Of a stretch of DNA of 64,000 nucleotides, positions 36,609 through 43,419 are shown piece after piece; the stretch's first letter is position 1, and the number at the start of each line of letters is the position of its first letter. This DNA comes from JBGMEA01 sp963674555 (GTDB lineage: Bacteria > Bacillota > Clostridia > Eubacteriales > Anaerofustaceae): contig OY771429.1 of NCBI GenBank assembly GCA_963674555.1, positions 1,426,001 to 1,490,000 of the forward strand. The letters are read 5' to 3'. A model generated the notes under the pieces. The model did not search any database, was not told the DNA's origin, and saw only the letters and a program-made list of their open reading frames with translations. The position numbers and the translations under genes were made by a program.

Positions 36609-37508
36609 TTGAATTTCTTCCATGGCATACATAAACAAAAGTCTTACTTTGAGGGCTGGTTTTTTAAACAACGCGCCGAAAAAACCGCGGTCGCTTTCAT
36701 TCCCGGCATATCGATGGATAAAGATGGGAACAAGACCGCGTTCATACAAGTGAATACGGATAAGAAGTCGTACTATTTTGAGTTTCCGTTTGAGACATTT
36801 TCGGCAAAGCGCGATGAATTAAATATCCGCATCGAAAAAAATACGTTTTCGGACAAAGGGGTGCATATCGATATCGATAAGGACGCTACGACGATCAAGG
36901 GCGATATCCTATACGGCGCGCTTACACCGATCCCGTATAATATCATGGGACCGTTCGCGCATGTGCCGTTGATGCAATGTAAGCACGGGATCATCAGTAT
37001 GTGTCATACGACGCACGGATCGATCTCAATTAACGGCGAAGATCTTTCTATCCGCAATGAACTCGGATATATCGAAACAGACTGGGGAGATTCGTTCCCG
37101 AAAGAATATTTATGGACGCAGGGTTGTGAATTTTCCGAAGAAGACCACACGGAATGTGATTCATTCTTTGTATCGATCGCGGATATCCCGATGCTCGGGA
37201 CAGCGTTTACGGGGTGTATCGCTTCGATCTATCACGAAGGTAAACATATGCGGCTTGCGACTTATCTCGGGGCAAAGATCAAACATTGGGGCGAAGAAGG
37301 GCTGGAGATCATACAAGGAAAGTATCGTCTTTCGGTGCGCGTACTTCCGCATGAAGCGCAGGCGTTACTCGCTCCTGTAAACGGCTCTATGAATCGTGTG
37401 ATAAAAGAAAACAACGCGTGCCCCGTGGAATACGAATTATTTAAAGACGGACACTGTGTCGCGTCATTACACAGTAAGCGCGCGAGTTTTGAGTATGCGC
37501 GGGTATAA
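36609..37508 (+). CDS. Tocopherol-cyclase-like / CrtC-like protein
   Basis: A 299-residue protein of the tocopherol cyclase family (PF14249), a lipocalin-like double-domain fold. Family marks are YFEGWFFKQR, AFIPGIS, GPFAHVPLMQCKHGIISM, GYIETDWGDSFPKEYLW and CIASIYHEGKHMRLATYLG. The start is TTG at 36609, supported by GGAGG with a 7-base spacer. In plants and cyanobacteria the family cyclises prenylquinols. Here no quinone pathway is nearby, so a different lipid-like substrate is likely. It is followed on the same strand by a lipoprotein gene. Confidence 0.85.
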   Translation: MNFFHGIHKQKSYFEGWFFKQRAEKTAVAFIPGISMDKDGNKTAFIQVNTDKKSYYFEFPFETFSAKRDELNIRIEKNTFSDKGVHIDIDKDATTIKGDILYGALTPIPYNIMGPFAHVPLMQCKHGIISMCHTTHGSISINGEDLSIRNELGYIETDWGDSFPKEYLWTQGCEFSEEDHTECDSFFVSIADIPMLGTAFTGCIASIYHEGKHMRLATYLGAKIKHWGEEGLEIIQGKYRLSVRVLPHEAQALLAPVNGSMNRVIKENNACPVEYELFKDGHCVASLHSKRASFEYARV

Positions 37509-37554
37509 GAAAGAATAAGTGTGATATTTAAGTATAGGATCTGAGGTGGGGGCT

Positions 37555-38223
37555 GTGAAAAAAACATTTACATTTCTGTTGGTCGTGATCATGACTGTAA
37601 GTCTGTACGGTTGTGTGCACGCGCGGGGATGGCGCGAAAGCGATTTTGTGTTCTACAATGAAGAAGGGGATATCATAGCACAACCCGACGCGGACGGTGT
37701 CGCGCAAACACGTATCGATCTAAACGATGCGGGCGAGGATGCCGAGACGGATAGGGGCGTAAAGATCGGAGATGACGCAAAAGAAGCGCTTGAAGAATAT
37801 AACTTGACCGATTCGGAGTTTTATATCATCGATAACGAGAGCGGCGCGGAAGACGTGCGGTTGACTGAATGGTATAACTCATTGGCACCCGACGGAGAGG
37901 CTTTGGTGAGCTTTTTGGATGAGATCGACGACAGGGGTTGTTCGGTATTGATTATTACCCACATTTACAAGCAAAACGGCAAATTGCTTACACGATCGAA
38001 ATTGGATTATGACGAATTGGATTCCAAAAGAGCGTCTGCAATCGCTGATCTTGAGAGCAAACTGCTGTACAATATCTTCTATATTCAAACGCAGGGGATG
38101 AAGATCTCTTACATTTCGACATGGAACAGATATTACTATGAATTGTGCCTTGCCAGATTGCATAACGACGGAGTTCTCCCCGACACGGAAGATTATGAAT
38201 GGTTGAGAGATTTGGGACAGTAG
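37555..38223 (+). CDS. Hypothetical lipoprotein
   Basis: A 222-residue protein with an N-terminal signal (VKKTFTFLLVVIMTVSLYGC; lipobox SLYGC) and an acidic mature part that I do not recognise. Start GTG at 37555, with GAGGTGG 5 bases upstream; the GTG at 37546 overlaps that site. It sits between the cyclase-like gene and a DUF6790 membrane protein on the same strand with short gaps, suggesting a three-gene unit at the cell envelope. Confidence 0.65.
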   Translation: MKKTFTFLLVVIMTVSLYGCVHARGWRESDFVFYNEEGDIIAQPDADGVAQTRIDLNDAGEDAETDRGVKIGDDAKEALEEYNLTDSEFYIIDNESGAEDVRLTEWYNSLAPDGEALVSFLDEIDDRGCSVLIITHIYKQNGKLLTRSKLDYDELDSKRASAIADLESKLLYNIFYIQTQGMKISYISTWNRYYYELCLARLHNDGVLPDTEDYEWLRDLGQ

Positions 38224-38253
38224 CAGAGTTGGGAGCGAAACAAGGAGGCTGAT

Positions 38254-38763
38254 ATGGAAAAGCTATTTGAGATATCGGGGTTGAATATTTATATGCAGAT
38301 CGCTGTCACGTTGATCTCGATCTTTGTGCATCTTTTTTTGACACGCAACAAACAACGCAAAGAAAGCGTGATAGAATTGGTCGCGATCTATACCATCGGT
38401 CTTTCCGGATGGTTCATGATCATGAGCGGTTTGTTCGGACATATCATTTACGCGGACCAGGTGGCGCTTTCGATCGGTTGGCCTGTGAACAGCGGATTTC
38501 AGATGGAACTCGGATTTGCAGCCATCGGTATCGGTATCGTCGGATTCGCGGGGTTTTGGAAGCGATCCTTTTGGTTGCCGTATATCATTATCAGATGTAT
38601 GTTTTTGTGGGGCGCGGCGCTTACGCATATTTTGGATATCATACACGCGCAGAACTTTTCGCCGAGCAATGTCGGGATCGTGCTTATTTGGGATTTGATC
38701 TTTCCCGTGCTATTGATAGCGATCTATGCGCTGTATACAAAGTCGGTAAAAAATAAAACATAA
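38254..38763 (+). CDS. DUF6790 family membrane protein
   Basis: A 169-residue polytopic protein with about five membrane helices. The segment PVNSGFQMELGFAAIGIGIVG matches the DUF6790 pattern; charged loops are short. The role is unknown. AAGGAGG lies 6 bases before the ATG. Confidence 0.75.
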   Translation: MEKLFEISGLNIYMQIAVTLISIFVHLFLTRNKQRKESVIELVAIYTIGLSGWFMIMSGLFGHIIYADQVALSIGWPVNSGFQMELGFAAIGIGIVGFAGFWKRSFWLPYIIIRCMFLWGAALTHILDIIHAQNFSPSNVGIVLIWDLIFPVLLIAIYALYTKSVKNKT

Positions 38764-38797
38764 AAAGAGGTTCGGAAACCCGAACCTTTTTTTTATT
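38764..38797. terminator. Terminator after the DUF6790 gene
   Basis: Stem GAGGTTCGG / CCGAACCTT with a short A-rich loop and eight T; it may also serve the convergent hemerythrin gene. Confidence 0.75.
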
Positions 38798-38807
38798 TAT
38801 CGTATCG

Positions 38808-39347
38808 TTACACCAGCGTTTTCATCGTTTCGTACGCGGCGGTGTATTTTTCTTGCAGCAGTTTTCTGTCGTATTCGAAATAGTCGTTAAGCATTTTATC
38901 GAGCTCTTCTTTTGTGAAATACTTCTCGGTATCGGGGAAGAACACTTCGTCTTCGTCTTTAATATGTTTCGGATACAACTCCGCTATGTAAATCAGTTTA
39001 TCGTAAATGATATCGACCGCCGACGTATCGCCTTGTTTATAGGCTTTGTTTGCGGCATCGACCGCTTCTATCACATCGCGCGCTTCGTCATGCTCGTACA
39101 CAAGATCAGCCATCATTTGTTTCTCGGAATCCGTTAAGTCTTTTTCTTCCAACGCTTTAAAGAGATAATCCTCTTCTTTGATGTGGTGGGCTTTTTCAAC
39201 ATACGTCCAAAAGAAATCAACCAAGATATCCGTAAACGCGGTATTGATCTCATTTTTCTCTTTAATATTTTTCAGTTCGTCGCGCACTGTGAGCAATACT
39301 TTTTCGATCAGCCTGTGTTCGATCATTAGCGGACCTCTGGGTAACAT
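38808..39347 (-). CDS. Hemerythrin-like HHE domain protein
   Basis: A 179-residue four-helix protein with the non-haem di-iron ligands of hemerythrin: MIEHRLIEK, KAHHIKEEDYLF, YEHDEARD and YPKHIKDEDEVFFP. It probably senses or binds oxygen or NO, as in other anaerobes. GGAGG stands 5 bases before the ATG; TATAAT lies in the upstream region near 39380. Confidence 0.9.
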   Translation of the reverse strand: MLPRGPLMIEHRLIEKVLLTVRDELKNIKEKNEINTAFTDILVDFFWTYVEKAHHIKEEDYLFKALEEKDLTDSEKQMMADLVYEHDEARDVIEAVDAANKAYKQGDTSAVDIIYDKLIYIAELYPKHIKDEDEVFFPDTEKYFTKEELDKMLNDYFEYDRKLLQEKYTAAYETMKTLV

Positions 39348-39364
39348 GGTGTACCTCCGATGGG

Positions 39365-39402
39365 GTTATAGGAGTATTATAACATGGGAAGGGGAATTTA
39401 TA
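39365..39402. repeat. Promoter-region repeat, copy A
   Basis: About 30 of 38 positions match 40980-41018. The shared core is TATAGGRGTATTATARCATGG, which includes a minus-strand TATAAT box ahead of the hemerythrin gene. The AT-rich membrane-protein pair lies between the copies. Confidence 0.5.
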
Positions 39403-39411
39403 TTAGTTGCG

Positions 39412-40068
39412 TTATTCATAATACTCAATATTATATTTTTTCATAAAATAATATTTAATGAAATTCAATATGCCTCCACTTGTTAATAAACAAATTACCA
39501 TGCAACATATAGATACAATAAGCATCCCAACATCTTGACTGATCGACTTCATGAATACACGGTTAATAATCATTGATAAAGGAACAACTATCGATATGCT
39601 CGCTGTGAATGCGTTATAATCACCGAATTTATCCTTGAATTTATCTTTTTTGATTCCTGTGATGAATAACCGTAGCCATAAATATAATACAATAATATAG
39701 ATAAATATAAATAGGACGAATGATAGGAAGTTTAAGGGTTGATATGCATAATATGCTTTATATGAACCCAATAGCGCAATCAGAGAAAAATTAATTGAAC
39801 CCGATCCGTTATATAAGCAATAATCCGAATATTTTCCATTCTTATCAAATCTTGCCCATAGTACAGAAGTAACTATATTGCATGGTATGATTAGTATAAT
39901 TGAGAGTATTTTATATACACCTGCAATAGCAATCGGAATCCCAAATACCCACATTAAGAATATGCCTGCCATATTAACAATAGAGTCGGGTTTAAAGGTA
40001 GCTTTGTTGAAGTTAATAAAATTTATTACATTTTCTTTTTTGAAATCCAACTTAAACTCTAAACTCAT
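39412..40068 (-). CDS. Hypothetical polytopic membrane protein
   Basis: A 218-residue protein with about six membrane helices, not recognised. It is clearly more AT-rich than the core genes. It overlaps the end of the upstream DUF2238 gene by 17 bases, so the two are probably translated together. Functional guesses are not supported. Confidence 0.6.
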   Translation of the reverse strand: MSLEFKLDFKKENVINFINFNKATFKPDSIVNMAGIFLMWVFGIPIAIAGVYKILSIILIIPCNIVTSVLWARFDKNGKYSDYCLYNGSGSINFSLIALLGSYKAYYAYQPLNFLSFVLFIFIYIIVLYLWLRLFITGIKKDKFKDKFGDYNAFTASISIVVPLSMIINRVFMKSISQDVGMLIVSICCMVICLLTSGGILNFIKYYFMKKYNIEYYE

Positions 40069-40690
40069 TCTTAAGCTTCCTTAGTTGTTTATCATGTGGT
40101 TTATGTAATACAATGAGGGATGTAACAGCACCGATAATTGCCCAGATCATATCCCAATGTGTATCCCAAATATCACCTTGTGAATCAATAACATAGTCCG
40201 GATTACTGCCAATCAAATATGTAACTAAAAACTCCAATAGTTCCCAGAGAGCACTAAAAGCCAGCACGTAAACAATTAAAGTTAGCGAAAAGAACTTTCC
40301 TTTCTTTATAACACCGGTTCTTATAAAGACTTCTCTAAGTATTAATACCGGTACAAAGCCTTGGAAAAAATGACCAACTCGATCATAATGACAACGACTA
40401 TGATTAAGTAGCTCTTTTAAAGAAACAAATAGCGGATTGAGCGTATATGTGTATTTTGCACCTATTAATAAGACGCAAATATGAATAACGATCAACACAT
40501 AAACTAACTTTGAAAACTTAAACTTAGGGTATAGAATCAGCGCACCTAAGATATAACATATCGCCGGCAATGCTAACCCAAACCATTCAAAATATGATTT
40601 AGGGTTTATGACAGACCAAGTAAAAACGACAACAGTAATCAATATCAACACTGAATAGAATAGCTTGTCATCATTAGATTTTGGTTTCAT
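40052..40690 (-). CDS. DUF2238 (YjdF-like) membrane protein
   Basis: A 212-residue protein with about six membrane helices. The DUF2238 signature is clear: HYDRVGHFFQGFVPVLILRE, ALWELLEFL and DSQGDIWDTHWDMIWAIIGA, with conserved acidic and His residues in membrane segments. The function is unknown. The ATG at 40690 follows GGAGGG by 7 bases. It belongs to an AT-rich pair. Confidence 0.88.
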   Translation of the reverse strand: MKPKSNDDKLFYSVLILITVVVFTWSVINPKSYFEWFGLALPAICYILGALILYPKFKFSKLVYVLIVIHICVLLIGAKYTYTLNPLFVSLKELLNHSRCHYDRVGHFFQGFVPVLILREVFIRTGVIKKGKFFSLTLIVYVLAFSALWELLEFLVTYLIGSNPDYVIDSQGDIWDTHWDMIWAIIGAVTSLIVLHKPHDKQLRKLKNEFRV

Positions 40691-40696
40691 AAACAC

Positions 40697-41071
40697 CCTC
40701 CTTTAATTATAGGGTCGTGATGTAAAAAATTCATATATCTCTAATTCATGGTATCATTATATCAATTTTGTCCTTTGATCGGGGGATCTTATCATAAAAA
40801 CTTATTTAAATGGAAACATTTCGACGTAAGGTGTTTCTACCGGAATCTCTAGCAAGTCATCACTTTTAACCAAGTCAAAAATATATTTAATGAAATTAAT
40901 ACATTATTTGTCGTTTTGTTCTTGTTCAGTCAGTGTGCGAGCAACGGATCTTCGGGGGGTAGGGGGCGTAATTCAGATTGGTTTATAGGGGTATTATAGC
41001 ATGGGGTGGAGAAATTTTAGGTGGGATGTCTAATATATAGTGAATTGAAACCTTCGTAAAATAAAAAAATA
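40697..41071. other. Intergenic stretch with a coding-like remnant
   Basis: About 375 bases. On the minus strand 40903-40802 is open for 33 codons and reads like a protein C-terminus (KSDDLLEIPVETPYVEMF...), ending in TAA, but it has an in-frame stop just upstream and no start. It is probably the tail of a lost gene. The repeat copy B lies at 40980-41018. Confidence 0.45.
40980..41018. repeat. Promoter-region repeat, copy B
   Basis: Imperfect copy of 39365-39402, including the TATAAT box on the minus strand. It marks the other side of the AT-rich DUF2238 pair. Confidence 0.5.
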
Positions 41072-41839
41072 TTAATCTTGTATCTGAGAAATCTTTATTA
41101 TACTTGAAGATGGAACAGTTTTTCCGTATGCATCAAAGCAAGTATTACAATTAAGAGTTAGTTCCATATTATTTATCTTATGATAGATATAATTTAGTGC
41201 AACACCAATATAATACTCAGCTTCATGAATAAGGGGAGTTTTAAATTGGACAATTGTAGATACAGAATTTTCATAATATATGCTTGTTAAATCAATACCA
41301 TAATCTTCTTCAAGACCAATACAAATGTCTTCAACAATTTCGGGTGTTTTTAAGTATGGATGATTAAACTCTAGCATCCCAACTTCTTGAATCAAAAAAG
41401 CATTGCATCCATGTAAGCGCGAGTCTTCGAGTCGCATTTTAAAAATGGTTTTATTTCTTCCGCTGATACCATTTTCAATAAATGCTTTCCATGTTTCATA
41501 GGTTATTTCATTTTGAATTAATTTATACAAGTCATTGAATAATTGATCTTTAATTATACCTAAAGGGTAAATTCCTTTCCTAAATTGTTCTGGATCTAGA
41601 GTGCGCGCAAAATGAAACCAAAATATTTCATCAATGGTATAATCTTTTTTGCCTAGGGTGCTTTCAATATATTGTGATAGGAAACGATCAAAGTTTTCAT
41701 AGTTAAGATATACTTTCTCAAATTCAGCTTCAATTTCGGAATCAAGCAGTATTTTCAAGATAGAAGATTTAGGTGTTCTTAAAATTGTTTCCAATGATTC
41801 GAGAGTGGTCTGATATGTTTCACAATTTAAAGAGATCAT
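41072..41839 (-). CDS. Hypothetical protein, AT-rich
   Basis: A 255-residue soluble protein, not recognised. Visible features are a helical N-terminal half, the segment IFWFHFARTLDPEQFRKGIYPLG, and a C-terminal beta-rich part with two cysteines (TLNCNTCFD). Composition is AT-rich, unlike the core. The 89-residue gene lies 40 bases upstream on the same strand and probably shares its transcript. The setting beside a tRNA gene suggests accessory DNA. Confidence 0.6.
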   Translation of the reverse strand: MISLNCETYQTTLESLETILRTPKSSILKILLDSEIEAEFEKVYLNYENFDRFLSQYIESTLGKKDYTIDEIFWFHFARTLDPEQFRKGIYPLGIIKDQLFNDLYKLIQNEITYETWKAFIENGISGRNKTIFKMRLEDSRLHGCNAFLIQEVGMLEFNHPYLKTPEIVEDICIGLEEDYGIDLTSIYYENSVSTIVQFKTPLIHEAEYYIGVALNYIYHKINNMELTLNCNTCFDAYGKTVPSSSIIKISQIQD

Positions 41840-41879
41840 TTTTCGAACCTTTCAAGTAAATATATATTAATCTTGTTTA

Positions 41880-42149
41880 TTAAATTTCATTTTCAAATGC
41901 CTCATTGATTTGTAATATTAAATTTTCAATTTGCATTGTATATTTTTTGTCTTTAATTGTATGGGATTTCACTAAGTCGTTTAAAACGATTCGAAGCTCT
42001 CCCAGATACTCTGATGAAGTTGTCTGAATGTTATAAGTGAAACCATGAATTATTGCTGCTTCCTTAATATTACCCAACACAGTTAGATAATCGCGTAAGT
42101 TTGCCGCAAATTTCTCAATTTCATTTAGACTATTAAATTTATAGTCCAT
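41880..42149 (-). CDS. Small helical hypothetical protein
   Basis: An 89-residue, probably all-alpha protein without known motif. It precedes the 255-residue gene with a 40-base gap. The sequence just after each of the two stop codons shares CAAGATTAATAT, hinting at a small duplication. A two-gene module is plausible; its role is open. Confidence 0.55.
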   Translation of the reverse strand: MDYKFNSLNEIEKFAANLRDYLTVLGNIKEAAIIHGFTYNIQTTSSEYLGELRIVLNDLVKSHTIKDKKYTMQIENLILQINEAFENEI

Positions 42150-42237
42150 TATTTGCTCCCAATAAAATCTTTCTATAGTAATTATAATACATATTTACTT
42201 GTTATGCACTACATACTTAGAATCGATTGTAAACAAA

Positions 42238-42266
42238 TAAAAAGTCTTCATACTGAAGACTTTTGT
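42238..42266 (-). terminator. Terminator after tRNA-Ala
   Basis: Stem AAAAGTCTTCA / TGAAGACTTTT with a 3-4-base loop, 10 bases past the tRNA 3' end. Confidence 0.75.
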
Positions 42267-42275
42267 TTTATCTAA

Positions 42276-42351
42276 TGGTGGAGATGAGGGGATTCGAACC
42301 CCTGACCTCTTACATGCGAAGCAAGCGCTCTCCCAACTGAGCTACACCCCC
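42276..42351 (-). tRNA. tRNA-Ala(CGC)
   Basis: A 76-nt cloverleaf with encoded CCA. The acceptor stem GGGGGTG pairs with CATCTCC and includes the G3-U70 pair that identifies alanine tRNAs. The D-arm GCTC/GAGC, the anticodon stem CTTGC/GTAAG with loop TTCGCAT (anticodon CGC, plus-strand 42316-42318) and the T-arm AGGGG-TTCGAAT-CCCCT are all intact. It reads GCG codons. An AT-rich accessory patch begins just beyond its 3' end. Confidence 0.95.
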
Positions 42352-42371
42352 ACGGTGATTTGGGTCTTTTT

Positions 42372-42797
42372 TTATTCGGATTCTTTATCGATCACGCTGT
42401 GAACATATGCGACCGCATCGGCGATATCGGCTTTGTTCGGATGCCCGACATAAAAGAATAACAATCCGCCGCGGCAAACAAAATCGTCTTCGATGACTTC
42501 AATATTTTTGCGCCGTAAGATCTCTTGAACTTTTTCGGGCTTGTGTATCTTACTCATGCAAGACGTAACAAACGCGGCTTTTTTCACGCGTTCCGATGTT
42601 AAGCTTTCGGCAAAATCGATTAGATCCTGATTGCTGGATTTGCCGTAAATACCGCTGACGATAAAGAGTAGGTCAACATTTTCGAATTTCGGAGCGTTCG
42701 CGACATCCATCGCCTTGCGTCCGAGATCTTCCGCGATCGCATCTGCGATCTTTTTGGAATGTCCTGTCCTTGTCGCGTAAACTACTGCAATATTCAT
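42372..42797 (-). CDS. Flavodoxin-domain protein between two tRNA genes
   Basis: A 141-residue flavodoxin-like protein. The FMN phosphate loop reads YATRTGHSKKIADAI (about 7-20), and VSGIYG follows as the second flavin loop. FVTSCMSKIHKPEK and FVCRGGLLFFY complete the fold. It probably carries electrons or acts as a flavin reductase partner. The second of two adjacent ATGs (42797) suits the AGAGG site better. It lies 20 bases from tRNA-Ala and 60 bases from tRNA-Val on the same strand, so it may be part of a tRNA transcript. Confidence 0.85.
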   Translation of the reverse strand: MNIAVVYATRTGHSKKIADAIAEDLGRKAMDVANAPKFENVDLLFIVSGIYGKSSNQDLIDFAESLTSERVKKAAFVTSCMSKIHKPEKVQEILRRKNIEVIEDDFVCRGGLLFFYVGHPNKADIADAVAYVHSVIDKESE

Positions 42798-42857
42798 CAT
42801 AACCTCTTTCCCCGGGAAATGCCCCACATGTATTTTAACTATCATAGCAGATTAAAA

Positions 42858-42934
42858 TGGTAGAGACAGCAGGACTTGAACCTGCGACCTCTCGCATGTG
42901 AAGCGAGCGCTCTAACCAACTGAGCTATGCCTCC
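42858..42934 (-). tRNA. tRNA-Val(CAC)
   Basis: A 77-nt cloverleaf with encoded CCA. Acceptor GGAGGCA pairs with TGTCTCT; anticodon stem CTCGC/GCGAG with loop TTCACAT (anticodon CAC, plus-strand 42898-42900); T-arm GCAGG-TTCAAGT-CCTGC. It reads GUG codons and is the substrate of the ValS encoded in this window. Confidence 0.95.
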
Positions 42935-43006
42935 GAATCATAGATATACTATATGATTAATCGTAGCACTGTGCCACGAGATATGCAATCATTTTTTTAA
43001 GCAGGT

Positions 43007-43402
43007 TTATGTTTTTGATAGGAATTGCTTACGGCATTTAGGGCATGTGACATTCACTTTGCCTTTACCGCGCGGAACACGCATTTGCATACCGCAATCG
43101 GGACACGAGATGTATTTGTGTGTCTTTCCGCCTTTTATGCGGTATTTCCATTTGACCGCCTTTTGCTTGAGCGGTTTGACCCATGTTCTGTATTTGTGAT
43201 TCTCGCGCGCTCTTGCTGCGATATTCCTCGAAAAGTTACGAAAGATAGTCAACACGAATAAGACCGTACCGATCGCTGATAAAAAAGACGAATTAAACAG
43301 CATAGCGATAAGACTGAAAGCGACGGCGACAATAGCCATCACTTTCGATAATTCATCTGTACCGTATCTGCCACGCATGAAGTTTCTGAATTGTTGTTGC
43401 AT
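43007..43402 (-). CDS. Small membrane protein with C-terminal zinc ribbon
   Basis: A 131-residue protein with two hydrophobic segments (about 22-37 and 42-55), a basic middle and a C-terminal zinc ribbon: CPDCGMQMRVPRGKGKVNVTCPKC. The function is unknown. It starts 18 bases after the calcium ATPase gene ends, so it is probably co-transcribed with it. Confidence 0.8.
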   Translation of the reverse strand: MQQQFRNFMRGRYGTDELSKVMAIVAVAFSLIAMLFNSSFLSAIGTVLFVLTIFRNFSRNIAARARENHKYRTWVKPLKQKAVKWKYRIKGGKTHKYISCPDCGMQMRVPRGKGKVNVTCPKCRKQFLSKT

Positions 43403-43419
43403 GATATCTCCGATATTGT

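Noticed and set aside
41861..41880. Repeat CAAGATTAATAT near both ends of the 255-residue gene
   Set aside because: Only about 12 AT-rich bases, too short to claim a recombination or insertion site.
42230..42360. Integration of an island into the 3' end of tRNA-Ala
   Set aside because: The AT-rich patch does begin beside the tRNA 3' end, but I found no second copy of the tRNA end near 39.3-41.0 kb and no integrase gene.
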